64,000 nucleotides of DNA from Myroides sp. JBRI-B21084 (GCF_030545015.1 NZ_CP120653.1:1798001-1862000); one strand, 5' to 3'; numbered from the stretch's first letter, positions 35,862 to 45,590 are shown. The notes: generated by a model from the sequence alone, not told the origin. Numbers and translations: made by a program.

Positions 35862-37307
35862 ATGAAAAAAATATTAGTTGCAAACCGTGGTGAAATTGCA
35901 CTGCGCGTAATGAAAACAGCAAAAAAAATGGGAATTAAAACCGTTGCTGTTTATTCGGTTGCCGATCGCCAATCACCACACGTAAAATTTGCCGACGAGG
36001 CTGTTTGTATCGGTGAAGCACCATCAAATCAATCGTATCTTTTAGGCGATAAAATCATCGAAGTATGTAAACAATTAGGTGTTGATGGGATACATCCAGG
36101 ATACGGATTTTTATCAGAAAACTCAAAATTTGCCGAATTAGCAGAACAAAACGGAATTACATTTATCGGTCCAAAATCACATGCTATTGAAGTTATGGGC
36201 GATAAATTAGCAGCAAAAGATACCGTAAAAGCTTACGATATTCCAATGGTTCCTGGTTTAGACCACGCCATTACCGATATTAACGAAGCTAAACAAGTTG
36301 CAAAAGAAGTTGGTTTTCCTATTTTAATTAAAGCATCAGCCGGTGGTGGCGGTAAAGGTATGCGTGTTGTTGAAAAAGAAGCCGATTTTGAATCGCAAAT
36401 GCAACGTGCTATTTCCGAAGCTACTTCAGCTTTTGGTGATGGTTCTGTTTTTATTGAAAAATATGTAGGTTCACCACGCCATATCGAAATTCAAGTAATG
36501 GCCGATACTCACGGCAATGTGGTTTATTTGTTTGAACGTGAATGTTCGGTTCAGCGTCGCCACCAAAAAGTGGTTGAAGAAGCACCATCGGCTGTTTTAA
36601 CTCCCGAAATTCGCAAAGCAATGGGCGAAGCTGCTGTAAAAGTAGCCAAATCATGTGATTATGTGGGTGCAGGTACGGTTGAGTTTTTGTTAGATGAGAA
36701 CAAAAACTTTTACTTTTTAGAAATGAACACACGTTTACAAGTAGAACACCCTGTTACTGAATTAATTACAGGTGTTGATTTAGTTGAAATGCAAATTCGT
36801 GTAGCGCGTGGCGAAGTACTTCCAATCAAACAAGAAGATTTACAAATAAAAGGTCATGCCTTAGAATTGCGCGTATATGCCGAAGATCCTTTAAATGATT
36901 TCTTACCATCGGTTGGTAATTTATCAACTTATATTTTACCAGAAGGCGAAGGGGTACGTGTTGATAATGGTTTTGAACAAGGTATGGACGTACCTATTTA
37001 TTACGACCCAATGCTTTCAAAATTAATCACATACGGCAAAGACCGTAACGAGGCTATACAGCTAATGTTAAAAGCTATTCAAGATTATAAAATTGAAGGT
37101 GTAAGTACCACATTGCCTTTTGGAACGTTTGTTTTTAAACACGATGCGTTTGTTTCGGGTGATTTTGACACGAACTTTGTTAAGAAGTTTTACAGTGCCG
37201 ATATCATTAAAGAAAATCAAGCAAAAGAAGCCGAAGTTGCCGCTTTAGTAGCATTGCAACAATATTTGGCTGACCAAAAAGTTTTACGCGTACCAACAAA
37301 GTTGTAG
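35862..37307 (+). CDS. accC: Biotin carboxylase subunit
   Basis: 481 residues with the ATP-grasp biotin carboxylase layout: MKKILVANRGEIALRVMKTA at the N-terminus, GGGGKGMR glycine-rich loop near residue 165, EKYVGSPRHIEIQV, EMNTRLQVEHPVTE and the C-terminal EGVSTTLPFG. Carboxylates biotin with ATP and bicarbonate. Somewhat longer than AccC of fatty-acid synthesis (about 450) owing to a short Glu/Ala/Gln-rich tail. With the carrier and the beta subunit it probably forms a propionyl-CoA-type carboxylase. accC is used in the general sense. Confidence 0.95.
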   Translation: MKKILVANRGEIALRVMKTAKKMGIKTVAVYSVADRQSPHVKFADEAVCIGEAPSNQSYLLGDKIIEVCKQLGVDGIHPGYGFLSENSKFAELAEQNGITFIGPKSHAIEVMGDKLAAKDTVKAYDIPMVPGLDHAITDINEAKQVAKEVGFPILIKASAGGGGKGMRVVEKEADFESQMQRAISEATSAFGDGSVFIEKYVGSPRHIEIQVMADTHGNVVYLFERECSVQRRHQKVVEEAPSAVLTPEIRKAMGEAAVKVAKSCDYVGAGTVEFLLDENKNFYFLEMNTRLQVEHPVTELITGVDLVEMQIRVARGEVLPIKQEDLQIKGHALELRVYAEDPLNDFLPSVGNLSTYILPEGEGVRVDNGFEQGMDVPIYYDPMLSKLITYGKDRNEAIQLMLKAIQDYKIEGVSTTLPFGTFVFKHDAFVSGDFDTNFVKKFYSADIIKENQAKEAEVAALVALQQYLADQKVLRVPTKL

Positions 37308-37338
37308 GTATAACAATAAAATATTGAAATAAATACAA

Positions 37339-38409
37339 GTGACTAACAATCTTTCAAATACAAAATTCTTTTCACAAATTGTTGATTTATTACTATCGGC
37401 AAAAAGTAATGTAGTGCGTACCATTAACCAAACAATGGTAACAACCTATTTTCAAATTGGAAGAATGATTATTGAGGAAGAGCAAGATGGTAAAGATCGT
37501 GCAGAATACGGAAAAGGTCTTTTAAAAGAATTGTCAAAAGCGCTAACAAAAGAATTTGGCAAAGGTTTTTCTGTTCAAAATTTAGAAAGAATGCGTTTAT
37601 TTTATCAAACGTATTCAATTTCCTCAACACTGTCGAGGATTTCTGAAAAAGGTCAAACACAATCTAACGAATTTCAAAATGCTGAACAACAAAATATTTC
37701 TGTAAATTTCAACTTAAGTTGGTCGCACTATTTAAAGCTCATGCGGATTGAGGATGAAAACGAACGCAAGTTTTATGAAATAGAAGCTGCTAAAAACAAT
37801 TGGAGTGTGCGTGAATTGGAACGTCAGTATGACTCTGCTTTATATACACGATTAGCCTTAAGTAGAGACAAAGAAAAGGTAATTGAACTTGCAGAAAAAG
37901 GACACATTATTGAACATCCAAAAGATGCTATAAAAGATCCATATATTTTAGAATTTATTGGCTTACCTGAGCATTCCGCTTATTCAGAAAATCAGCTAGA
38001 GGAAGAAATAATTAACAAATTAGAACATTTTCTACTAGAATTAGGTAACGGATTCACATTCGTAGCAAGACAAAAACGTATTTCTTTTGATGATAAACAT
38101 TTTTGGATCGATCTAGTTTTCTATAACAGAATTTTAAAATCGTTTGTTTTAATTGATTTAAAAATTGGTGAATTAAAACATCAAGATATAGGTCAAATGC
38201 AAATGTATGTAAATTACTACGATAGAAAAATTAAATTAGAAGACGAAAACAAAACCATTGGAATTATTCTCTGTCAAAATAAAAGCGAAGCAGTAGTAGA
38301 ATTTACATTACCTGAAAATAACGAACACATTTTTGCTAGTAGATATAAAACCGTACTTCCAAGTAAAGAAGATTTTAAATCACTTATAAGAAAACAACAA
38401 AATATATGA
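37339..38409 (+). CDS. YhcG/DUF1016-family PD-(D/E)XK nuclease domain protein (GTG start)
   Basis: 356 residues from GTG 37339. N-terminal DUF1016 helical part ([68 protein letters not shown]) and C-terminal PD-(D/E)XK nuclease domain ([47 protein letters not shown]). YhcG relatives are often near restriction or mobile loci. The gene lies between the biotin carboxylase (31 bp before) and the carboxyltransferase, whose ATG overlaps its TGA. Arginine codons are mixed CGN/AGR, like the neighbours. Confidence 0.9.
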   Translation: MTNNLSNTKFFSQIVDLLLSAKSNVVRTINQTMVTTYFQIGRMIIEEEQDGKDRAEYGKGLLKELSKALTKEFGKGFSVQNLERMRLFYQTYSISSTLSRISEKGQTQSNEFQNAEQQNISVNFNLSWSHYLKLMRIEDENERKFYEIEAAKNNWSVRELERQYDSALYTRLALSRDKEKVIELAEKGHIIEHPKDAIKDPYILEFIGLPEHSAYSENQLEEEIINKLEHFLLELGNGFTFVARQKRISFDDKHFWIDLVFYNRILKSFVLIDLKIGELKHQDIGQMQMYVNYYDRKIKLEDENKTIGIILCQNKSEAVVEFTLPENNEHIFASRYKTVLPSKEDFKSLIRKQQNI

Positions 38410-39947
38410 ATACAAAATTTGATATTTTAAATAAAAAAATAGCCGAAACCAAGCTAGGTGGCGGTCAAAAGCGTATCGACGCACAACACGCTAAAAAGAA
38501 ATTAACCGCTCGTGAGCGTATTGAATATTTTTTCGATGAAGGTTCATTCGAAGAAATCGGGGCTTTTGTAACACACCGTACCAAAGATTTTGGTTTAGAC
38601 AAAGAACATTATTTAGGCGATGGTGTAATTACTGGTTACGGTACCGTAAACGGACGTTTAGTGTACGCTTTTGCTCAAGATTTTACGGTTTTTGGTGGAG
38701 CTTTATCTGAAACACATGCCGAAAAAATATGTAAAGTAATGGACATGGCCTTAAAAGTAGGCGCACCAATGATTGGTTTAAACGATTCTGGTGGCGCACG
38801 TATCCAAGAAGGGGTACGTTCGTTAGGTGGATATGCCGATATTTTCTTCCGTAATGTACAAGCTTCGGGTGTAATACCACAAATTTCGGCTATTATGGGA
38901 CCATGTGCTGGTGGTGCTGTTTATTCGCCTGCTATGACCGATTTTACTATGATGGTTGAAGGCTCATCGTATATGTTTGTAACCGGACCAAATGTTGTAA
39001 AAACAGTAACTAACGAAGAAGTTTCGGCCGAAGAATTAGGTGGTGCATCAACACACTCTACAAAATCGGGGGTAGCACATACCACTTCTGCTAACGATGT
39101 AGAATGTTTAGAAGATGTGAAACGCTTATTAAGCTATATACCACAAAACAACCAAGAAGTTGTTGAAGATTTACCTTTTGATTTTGGCGATGAAATACGT
39201 GAACAGCTAAACAACATTGTGCCCGATAATGCCAACAAGCCTTATGATATGCACGATGTGATTAATAATGTTATTGACGAAGATTCGTTTTACGAAATTC
39301 ATAAAAACTATGCCGAAAATATTATTGTAGGATTTGCACGTATTGGTGGGAAATCGGTTGGTATTGTTGCAAACAACCCTATGTTTTTGGCAGGATGTCT
39401 AGATGTGAATTCATCAATAAAATCAGCACGTTTTGTACGTTTTTGCGATGCTTTCAACATTCCCTTATTAGTTTTGGTAGATGTACCAGGATTTTTACCA
39501 GGTACCGATCAAGAGTGGAACGGAATTATTGTACACGGAGCCAAACTATTATACGCATTATCAGAAGCTACTGTGCCAAAAGTTACCGTAATTACGCGTA
39601 AAGCCTATGGTGGTGCTTACGATGTAATGAACTCTAAACACATTGGTGCCGATATGAACTTTGCTTGGCCTGGTGCCGAAATTGCCGTAATGGGAGCAAA
39701 AGGCGCATCGGAAATTATTTTTAAACGCGAAATTGCCGAAGCAGCAGACCCAGCAGCTAAATTAGCAGAAAAAGAAGCAGAATATGCCGAAAAATTTGCA
39801 AACCCATACCGCGCTGCTCAACGTGGTTTTATTGATGAAGTTATTTTTCCACAAGATACCCGCAGAAAATTAATTAAAGCGTTTAAAATGCTTGAAAATA
39901 AAGAGGTAGCAACACCAAACCGCAAACACGGAAACATACCGTTGTAG
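38406..39947 (+). CDS. Acyl-CoA carboxylase beta subunit (propionyl-CoA carboxylase type)
   Basis: 513 residues, standard for the carboxyltransferase subunit: [78 protein letters not shown] and [20 protein letters not shown]. This is the PccB/MmdA-type two-domain protein rather than separate AccA and AccD. It moves the carboxyl group from biotin to propionyl- or acetyl-CoA. The start overlaps the end of the nuclease gene (ATGA), so translation may depend on reading through it. Followed by a duplicated terminator. Confidence 0.95.
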   Translation: MNTKFDILNKKIAETKLGGGQKRIDAQHAKKKLTARERIEYFFDEGSFEEIGAFVTHRTKDFGLDKEHYLGDGVITGYGTVNGRLVYAFAQDFTVFGGALSETHAEKICKVMDMALKVGAPMIGLNDSGGARIQEGVRSLGGYADIFFRNVQASGVIPQISAIMGPCAGGAVYSPAMTDFTMMVEGSSYMFVTGPNVVKTVTNEEVSAEELGGASTHSTKSGVAHTTSANDVECLEDVKRLLSYIPQNNQEVVEDLPFDFGDEIREQLNNIVPDNANKPYDMHDVINNVIDEDSFYEIHKNYAENIIVGFARIGGKSVGIVANNPMFLAGCLDVNSSIKSARFVRFCDAFNIPLLVLVDVPGFLPGTDQEWNGIIVHGAKLLYALSEATVPKVTVITRKAYGGAYDVMNSKHIGADMNFAWPGAEIAVMGAKGASEIIFKREIAEAADPAAKLAEKEAEYAEKFANPYRAAQRGFIDEVIFPQDTRRKLIKAFKMLENKEVATPNRKHGNIPL

Positions 39948-39968
39948 CAGTTTGTTTTTATAAAATAG

Positions 39969-40000
39969 AAAGACCGTTCAGCCCAAGTTGAACGGTCTTT
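39969..40000 (+). terminator. First copy of the duplicated terminator
   Basis: Arms aaagaccgttca (39969-39980) and tgaacggtcttt (39989-40000), 12 bp perfect, 8-nt loop gcccaagt, T-run behind. Confidence 0.87.
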
Positions 40001-40050
40001 TCAATTGAAAAGACCGTTCAGCCCAAGTTGAACGGTCTTTTCAATTGAAA
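39971..40050 (+). repeat. Exact tandem duplication of a 40-bp terminator unit
   Basis: 39971-40010 and 40011-40050 are identical base for base. Each unit holds the stem-loop plus tcaattgaaa. Across the junction, 39989-40020 is a 32-bp perfect palindrome, so the right arm of copy 1 can pair with the left arm of copy 2 instead. Confidence 0.97.
40009..40040 (+). terminator. Second copy of the duplicated terminator
   Basis: Same 12-bp stem and 8-nt loop as the first copy, 40 bp later, followed by ttcaattgaaaaaaaa. Also correctly placed to terminate phoU transcription from the minus strand, as both arms are flanked by A/T runs. Confidence 0.85.
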
Positions 40051-40061
40051 AAAAATTAATA

Positions 40062-40721
40062 TTAAACCAGCTTTTCGTGTCTGATTATTTTTGCATTAAT
40101 TATAAAGTAAACCGATTCTACAATATTTGTACAATGTTCACCAATACGATCAATGTGTTTAAGCGCTAAAATTAAATGTGTACCCGAAACAACTGTTTTT
40201 GAATTAGTTTTCATTTCATTGATAATTGCTAATATAACCTCATCAATTTTTTGTTTAAGCTGCGTGTTTAACGTAAAAATTTCTTGTATTGCATTTTCAT
40301 CTAAAGTTTGAAAACAAATGTTTGTTTTAATAGCCATAGATTCAACTTCACGAGCAATTTCTGAAATTTTAAATTTTGAAATTAACTGATGTTTTTCGTT
40401 AATGTATTTATTCAACTTAATAATACTCATAGCCAAATCGCCCATACGTTCAATTTCGGCACTGATTTGAGTTGCCGACATGATAAAGCGTAAATCTTTA
40501 GCTACGGGTTGTTGTAATGCAAAAATACCTTGACATATATCGTCTATTTTTACATCAAGCTTATCTATTTTATTTTCTGTTTTTTTAACTTCTTTTTTTT
40601 CAGAAATGGGTTCAGAAAGCAAAACGCCAACTGCTTCAAATATCTGACTTTCGGCAAGATTACTCATTTTTACAATTGCATTTTTAAGTTTTGCCAATTC
40701 TATTTCTATTTGTGATGCCAT
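40062..40721 (-). CDS. phoU: PhoU: phosphate signalling regulator
   Basis: 219 residues, all helical, with the PhoU repeat acidic motifs (AVAKDLRFIMSATQISAEIERMGD, split: KDLRFIMSAT and AEIERMGDLAM; and ALKHIDRIGEHCTNIVE). The E/D-x-x-x-D metal-binding clusters are present in both halves. PhoU links the Pst transporter to phosphate sensing and limits phosphate uptake. Last gene of the minus-strand pst cluster, 50 bp after pstB. No PhoR/PhoB pair is in the window. Confidence 0.95.
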   Translation of the reverse strand: MASQIEIELAKLKNAIVKMSNLAESQIFEAVGVLLSEPISEKKEVKKTENKIDKLDVKIDDICQGIFALQQPVAKDLRFIMSATQISAEIERMGDLAMSIIKLNKYINEKHQLISKFKISEIAREVESMAIKTNICFQTLDENAIQEIFTLNTQLKQKIDEVILAIINEMKTNSKTVVSGTHLILALKHIDRIGEHCTNIVESVYFIINAKIIRHEKLV

Positions 40722-40771
40722 TTTAATTTAAATTTTTAATAATGAATTTAATAATGCGCTAACTTTAGATA

Positions 40772-41524
40772 TTAACCAAAACGTCCGGTAATATAATCTT
40801 CGGTTTGCTTTTTCTGCGGCTTGGTAAATAAAGTTTTGGTTTTATCAAACTCTATTAATTCGCCCATATAAAAAAAGGCAGTAGCATCGCTCACACGTGC
40901 TGCTTGTTGCATGTTGTGTGTTACAATTACAATGGTATATTTCTTTTTCAAATCAAATATAAGCTCTTCAATCTTAGCCGTAGAAATTGGGTCTAAAGCC
41001 GATGTAGGTTCGTCCATTAATAAAACCGATGGTTGTACAGCCAAAGCACGTGCTATACACAAACGCTGTTGTTGACCACCTGATAACTCAAACGCCGATT
41101 TTTTTAATTTGTCTTTAACTTCGTTCCAAAGAGCCACTTGTTCAATTGAAGTAATAACGCGTTCTTCAATTATTTTTTTATCGGTAATACCGTTAACTTT
41201 TAAACCATATGCAACATTCTCATAAATAGATTTTGGAAATGGATTTGGTTTTTGGAAAACCATACCCACGTTTTTACGCAAATCATCAACATTTTTATTT
41301 TTAGCGTAAATATCTTCACCGTCTATTAAAATAGAACCTGTTAATTTGGTGTGATCTATTAAATCGTTCATACGATTTAACAAACGTAAATAGGTTGATT
41401 TACCACAGCCTGAAGGGCCAATTAAAGCTGTTACAGTGTTTTCTTTCATTGAAAGCGATACATTGTGTAATGCTTGTGTTTCACCGTAATAAAAATTGAT
41501 ATCTTTTGATTCTATTTTATGCAT
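40772..41524 (-). CDS. pstB: PstB: phosphate ABC transporter ATPase
   Basis: 250 residues with Walker [10 protein letters not shown], the PstB-specific [31 protein letters not shown], signature LSGGQQQR, Walker [14 protein letters not shown] and H-loop VTHNMQQA. Energises high-affinity phosphate uptake with PstA and PstC. Two bp separate its start from the pstA stop. Confidence 0.97.
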   Translation of the reverse strand: MHKIESKDINFYYGETQALHNVSLSMKENTVTALIGPSGCGKSTYLRLLNRMNDLIDHTKLTGSILIDGEDIYAKNKNVDDLRKNVGMVFQKPNPFPKSIYENVAYGLKVNGITDKKIIEERVITSIEQVALWNEVKDKLKKSAFELSGGQQQRLCIARALAVQPSVLLMDEPTSALDPISTAKIEELIFDLKKKYTIVIVTHNMQQAARVSDATAFFYMGELIEFDKTKTLFTKPQKKQTEDYITGRFG

Positions 41525-41525
41525 A

Positions 41526-42404
41526 CTAATTCATTTTTACTTTTTTTCCAAAATATTTTCGAAGTGAATTCGCCAATAAATTAGAAATTAATACAATAAT
41601 AATTAAGATAAGTGCCGTACCGTAGGCCATTTCGCGAGAAGCTTCGATATTTGTTCCGCTGGTTGAAATAACATATAAATGATAAGGTAACGCCATAGCC
41701 TGATCAAATATTGAAGTTGGAAGTTTTGGTAAAAAATACGCCGCAACTGTAAATAAAATAGGTGCTGTTTCACCAGAAACCCTTCCTATAGATAAAATTA
41801 AACCTGTAATAATATTAGGAAAAGCAATAGGAAAAACCACTTTACTTGTAGTTTGCCATTTAGTTGCCCCTAAACCTAAACTAGCTTGCCTAAAGGTATC
41901 GTCAACAGCTTTTAACGATTCTTCTGTTGTGCGAATAACTACCGGTAAAACTAATAACCCCAAGGTTAATGACCCCGCAAGAAGTGAATCGCCAAATTCT
42001 AATTTGTTTACAAATAATGCCATACCAAATAAACCAAATACAATAGAAGGTACACCGGCAAGGTTATTTGTCATTTGTTTAATTATTTTTTTTATGATAC
42101 CGTCTTTTACATATTCGTTCATGTAAATGGCAGCTAAAACTCCTACAGGAAAAGCAAAAAGCATACTGCCAATAACCAAACAAAGTGTACCAACAATAGC
42201 AGGAAAAATACCGCCTTTGGTCATTCCTTCTTTAGGCATTTCGGTAATAAACTCCCAACTAATTACTCCTATTCCTTTAAAAATAATAAAAGCCAAAATT
42301 GCAAAAAGCACGCCAACTACAATATAACTTGTAAACTGAAATAGGGCAAAAGCAACTTTTTGATTTCTGCTTTTTTGTTTTGCTAAACGATCTGTTTTTG
42401 TCAT
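41526..42404 (-). CDS. pstA: PstA: phosphate ABC transporter permease
   Basis: 292 residues, about six membrane helices, with the EAA-like motif region [25 protein letters not shown] (split: [15 protein letters not shown]) and [19 protein letters not shown] typical of PstA/PstC. Standard length, with no extra domain. Inner-membrane partner of PstC. Three bp from pstC and one bp ahead of pstB. Confidence 0.96.
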   Translation of the reverse strand: MTKTDRLAKQKSRNQKVAFALFQFTSYIVVGVLFAILAFIIFKGIGVISWEFITEMPKEGMTKGGIFPAIVGTLCLVIGSMLFAFPVGVLAAIYMNEYVKDGIIKKIIKQMTNNLAGVPSIVFGLFGMALFVNKLEFGDSLLAGSLTLGLLVLPVVIRTTEESLKAVDDTFRQASLGLGATKWQTTSKVVFPIAFPNIITGLILSIGRVSGETAPILFTVAAYFLPKLPTSIFDQAMALPYHLYVISTSGTNIEASREMAYGTALILIIIVLISNLLANSLRKYFGKKVKMN

Positions 42405-42407
42405 TTG

Positions 42408-43616
42408 TTAATGTTTTTTGTGCGCTTTTTTATTAGTAACCAATTCAACAATCATATTAATACAAAAAGTAATTAAAAACAAAATACAACCTAAAGCAAA
42501 TAACGCTTGGTAATGTAAACCACCGTTAGCAGCCTCTCCTAATTCGGCAGCAATAGTTGCAGGTATGGTTCGTAATGGGGCTAATAACGTTGATGGCATA
42601 ACAGCTGCGTTACCTGTTACCATTAAAACTGCCATAGTTTCGCCAATTGCGCGACCTATACCTAAAATGGCTGCAGCTGTAATACCCGAAGCCGAATAAG
42701 GTATAACCACTTTATAAATAGTTTGCCATTTACTTGCACCTAATGCTAAACTAGCTTCTTTCATTGCGCGTGGCGTATTGCGCATAGCGTCTTCAGAAAT
42801 TGTAATGATAGTAGGCAACGCCATTATAGCTAAAACAATACTACCAGCTAAACCGGTTTCGCCTACTGGCAAGCCAAAAACCTTTTGTATAAGTGGTACA
42901 ATTATTACTAAACCAAAAAAACCGTAAACTACCGATGGAATACCCGACAATAATTCAATTAAAGGTTTTAAAATATTTCGGGTTTTTTTATTGGCAATTT
43001 CACTTAAATAAATTGCTGCTGCTAAACCTATTGGCAATGCTATAAGTATAGCACCAAAACTTACCCATAGCGTACCAAATATTAAAGCTTTTACACCCAT
43101 TTGCGCAATTGGATGAGCGGTTGGATACCATTCTTCGCCCGATAAAAATTCAAAGAACTTTACTTTATCAATATCAAGTTCTTTCCCTGTAAAGTTACTT
43201 ACTTTGTATTTATCTGAGAAAAAAGCAATTACACCAGGAGTTTTAGTAACATATTCATTTATCTTAGCAGGAAAATGTTCAAAATTAGCACCTAATTCTT
43301 CATCGGTGTAAAAATTGGTAATATCTTCGGTTCTAAACAATACAATTGGCTGATCTTTTCCACCTAATTGTTTCCAATTTGTGATTTTTTGATCAAAAAT
43401 ATCTTTAACCTGCTCAGGTTCTAATTTATTAATTGGGTTAGTTGAGTGAACTGCTAATAAAAAACCATCTTCAATTGGTTTTTTACTAAAAACACCTGAT
43501 CCTTCTATAAATAAAAAAAACACAATTAACACAACCGTAATACTGGTAGCTGCACTACTTAGCATTAAAATAGTTTCGATTATTTTTTCTTTAATATTTT
43601 TAAAATTTGTTTTCAA
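42408..43616 (-). CDS. pstC: PstC: phosphate permease with an extra PstS-like periplasmic domain
   Basis: 402 residues, about 80 longer than E. coli PstC (319). After helix 1 (residues 15-37) about 110 residues are inserted that read like half of PstS: NPINKLEPEQVKDIFDQKIT then NWKQLGGKDQPIVLFR, against NKVSQLTREQLEGIYTGKIT and NWKEVGGEDAKIVAYSR in the PstS encoded upstream. The phosphate-binding SSGT of PstS is DITN here, so it probably does not bind phosphate. From about residue 170 ordinary PstC follows (LLSGIPSVVYGFFGLVII; EASLALGASKWQTIYKVV). Confidence 0.93.
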   Translation of the reverse strand: MKTNFKNIKEKIIETILMLSSAATSITVVLIVFFLFIEGSGVFSKKPIEDGFLLAVHSTNPINKLEPEQVKDIFDQKITNWKQLGGKDQPIVLFRTEDITNFYTDEELGANFEHFPAKINEYVTKTPGVIAFFSDKYKVSNFTGKELDIDKVKFFEFLSGEEWYPTAHPIAQMGVKALIFGTLWVSFGAILIALPIGLAAAIYLSEIANKKTRNILKPLIELLSGIPSVVYGFFGLVIIVPLIQKVFGLPVGETGLAGSIVLAIMALPTIITISEDAMRNTPRAMKEASLALGASKWQTIYKVVIPYSASGITAAAILGIGRAIGETMAVLMVTGNAAVMPSTLLAPLRTIPATIAAELGEAANGGLHYQALFALGCILFLITFCINMIVELVTNKKAHKKH

Positions 43617-43726
43617 ATCTTTTATATTATTTATTTTGCAAAAATACGTTAGGTATTTGTTAGTAATGTTTCAGTTACATTATCCTTATGTTAACTTAAG
43701 GTAAAGTGAAAGTTTTATAATCATAA

Positions 43727-43760
43727 AAAAGGCCATACATTTTACTGTACAGCCTTTTAT
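43727..43760 (-). terminator. Hairpin between pstS and pstC
   Basis: AAAAGGC and GCCTTTT arms (7 bp) with a 2-nt internal mismatch and a TAC/GTA inner helix. It lies 20 bp after the pstS stop and may partly terminate transcription, giving more PstS than permease. Confidence 0.6.
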
Positions 43761-43779
43761 AATACTAAGTAACTAACTT

Positions 43780-44643
43780 TTAATTTAAAGGTATATATCC
43801 AATTTCTGATACATTTTTTTGACCATTTGCCGATAAAGCATAATCAACAACTGGTTTTACTTTTGCAGCATTTGCCTTATTATAGAAATAAAATAACGGA
43901 CGTGAAATAGGATATGTTTTATCTTTTGCCGATGCAATACTTGGTGCAACATATACTTTACCTTGATCGTATGACACTGCTAATTGCTTAACTTCTTTAG
44001 TTTCGTAAGCTAACCCAACATAACCAATTGCACCTTTAGTTTGCCCAACAGCTTGTACAATTGCACCTGTTGCTGGCATACTTAAAATATTTGATGCGTA
44101 GTTTTTCTTATCCATTACTTCTTCTTTAAAAAACTCATACGTACCAGAAGATGATTCTCTAGAATAAGCTACAATTTTAGCATCTTCACCACCCACTTCT
44201 TTCCAATTTGTAATTTTACCTGTATAAATACCTTCTAATTGCTCACGCGTTAATTGCGAAACTTTGTTATCTGGGTGAACAATAACCGCTAAAGCATCAA
44301 ATGCAATAGTAACCGATTCAATTTCTTGTTTAGCTTCAGAAAATTTTAATTTTTCTTCTGTTTTTAAATCTCTTGATGCCATTGCAATATCCGTAGTACC
44401 ATCAAACAAAGCTGTTAAACCAACACCCGTTCCACCACCAACTACTGTAACAGAAACATTCTTATCAGCCTTCATTAACTCTTCTGCTTCTTTTTGTGCT
44501 AAAGGCAAAACAGTATCACTTCCTTTAATTGTAACCGAAGTTTCTGCAGAAGCATTTTCTGTAGATTGTGAGTCATTCTTTTCTTTACCACAACTTAACA
44601 TTGCCATTAAAGGTAACATTAAGAATAATCCTTTTTTTGTCAT
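43780..44643 (-). CDS. pstS: PstS: phosphate-binding lipoprotein
   Basis: 287 residues with a lipoprotein signal (cysteine 18 in MAMLSCGKE). Phosphate-binding segments are intact: IKGSDTVLPLAQ, GGGTGVGLTALFDGTTDIAMASRD and SRESSSGTYEFF. Captures phosphate in the periplasm and hands it to PstCA. First gene of the minus-strand pstSCAB-phoU cluster; a 163-bp gap with a hairpin separates it from pstC. Regulation by phosphate starvation is expected, but no clear Pho box was found. Confidence 0.95.
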   Translation of the reverse strand: MTKKGLFLMLPLMAMLSCGKEKNDSQSTENASAETSVTIKGSDTVLPLAQKEAEELMKADKNVSVTVVGGGTGVGLTALFDGTTDIAMASRDLKTEEKLKFSEAKQEIESVTIAFDALAVIVHPDNKVSQLTREQLEGIYTGKITNWKEVGGEDAKIVAYSRESSSGTYEFFKEEVMDKKNYASNILSMPATGAIVQAVGQTKGAIGYVGLAYETKEVKQLAVSYDQGKVYVAPSIASAKDKTYPISRPLFYFYNKANAAKVKPVVDYALSANGQKNVSEIGYIPLN

Positions 44644-44666
44644 TTGATGTATTATTAATTTTTTAG

Positions 44667-44674
44667 CAAAAATA
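44667..44674 (-). promoter_or_regulatory. Promoter -7 element for the pst operon
   Basis: CAAAAATA on the plus strand reads TATTTTTG on the minus strand, matching TAnnTTTG, 24 bp before the pstS start. The -33 region is not convincing. Confidence 0.3.
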
Positions 44675-44760
44675 ATGCGCCTATATTACCACATTGTTAA
44701 CTAAATATTTTGTTATTATTAATCTTGCGTTTATTTTTATTTAAAAACAAATGTAAAAAG

Positions 44761-44776
44761 TTACCTTTGTAGGTAA
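44761..44776 (+). promoter_or_regulatory. Promoter -7 element inside an inverted repeat, ahead of the FKBP gene
   Basis: TACCTTTG (44762-44769) matches TAnnTTTG, 42 bp before the ATG at 44811. The element is part of a perfect dyad TTACCT-ttgt-AGGTAA (44761-44776), with a further TTACCT half site at 44784-44789. This layout could be an operator. No good -33 box. Confidence 0.4.
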
Positions 44777-44810
44777 ACAGAATTTACCTAAATTCTAAAT
44801 ATATTTTTAA

Positions 44811-45311
44811 ATGACAATAGCAAACAAGCACGTAGTTGCAGTAAACTACAAACTTCATACAATTGAAGCAAACGGCGAAAAAGTATTTGTTGAAGAAACC
44901 TCAGCAGAAAACCCATTAACTTATTTACACGGTGTAGGAATGATGATTCCTAAATTTGAAGATGAGTTAAACGGATTAACTGCAGGCGATACAAAATCGT
45001 TTACCATTACCCCAGAAGAAGGTTACGGTGCAATTGACCCTAATGCCATTGCACAATTACCTTTAGATATGTTTAGTGAATCGGGCTTACCACCAGTTGG
45101 GGCAATGTTACCTTTGACCGATGATCAAGGAAATCAATTTCGTGCTGTAGTTGTAGAAGTTACAGAAAACGCAGTTGTAGCCGATTTAAACCACCCAATG
45201 GCTGGAAAAACTTTAACTTTTGATATTGAAGTTGTTGCTACACGCCCAGCTACAGAAGAAGAGTTAGCACATGGCCACGCACATGGTATTGATGGAACTG
45301 AAACACATTAA
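44811..45311 (+). CDS. SlyD-like FKBP-type peptidyl-prolyl isomerase
   Basis: 166 residues. FKBP domain with the SlyD flap insertion: VNYKLHTIEANGEKVFVEET, HGVGMMIPKFEDELNGLTAG, FTITPEEGYGAIDPNAIAQL and VADLNHPMAGKTLTFDIEVV. The tail contains several histidines (LAHGHAHGIDGTETH), a short version of the metal-binding tail of SlyD. Cytoplasmic folding helper catalysing proline isomerisation. A rho-independent hairpin follows. Confidence 0.93.
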   Translation: MTIANKHVVAVNYKLHTIEANGEKVFVEETSAENPLTYLHGVGMMIPKFEDELNGLTAGDTKSFTITPEEGYGAIDPNAIAQLPLDMFSESGLPPVGAMLPLTDDQGNQFRAVVVEVTENAVVADLNHPMAGKTLTFDIEVVATRPATEEELAHGHAHGIDGTETH

Positions 45312-45322
45312 TAAGTATAACT

Positions 45323-45349
45323 AACCGCCTATTTTTACGGCGGTTTTCT
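45323..45349 (+). terminator. Terminator after the FKBP gene
   Basis: AACCGCC (45323-45329) and GGCGGTT (45339-45345), 7 bp, 9-nt loop, followed by TTTTCTGTTTTCT. Confidence 0.75.
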
Positions 45350-45356
45350 GTTTTCT

Positions 45357-45590
45357 ATGGCACATAACGATCCTTTACATGGTATGACCCTTCAAAAAAT
45401 TCTAGAAGAATTGGTTGCTTTTTTTGAAGGATGGGAAACTTTAAGTAAAGAAATTCCTATAAACTGTTTTACAAAAAACCCAAGTATAAAATCATCGTTA
45501 ACTTTTTTACGTAAAACACCTTGGGCACGTGAAAAAGTAGAACGTTTGTATGTAAAAGTGTATCCTTTTCTACAAAAAAACAAAAAATAG
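45357..45590 (+). CDS. VF530 (DUF2132) family small DNA-binding protein
   Basis: 77 residues, full length for the family. The signature [19 protein letters not shown] and [20 protein letters not shown] is unmistakable; family members fold as a small helical DNA-binding unit. Starts 8 bp after the preceding terminator and ends 13 bp before the next gene. Function in the cell is not known. Confidence 0.93.
   Translation: MAHNDPLHGMTLQKILEELVAFFEGWETLSKEIPINCFTKNPSIKSSLTFLRKTPWAREKVERLYVKVYPFLQKNKK

Noticed and set aside
37620..37640. TCCTC ... GAGGA inverted repeat in the YhcG gene as a mobile-element end
   Set aside because: Five-bp arms within coding sequence, no matching copy or target duplication; too weak.
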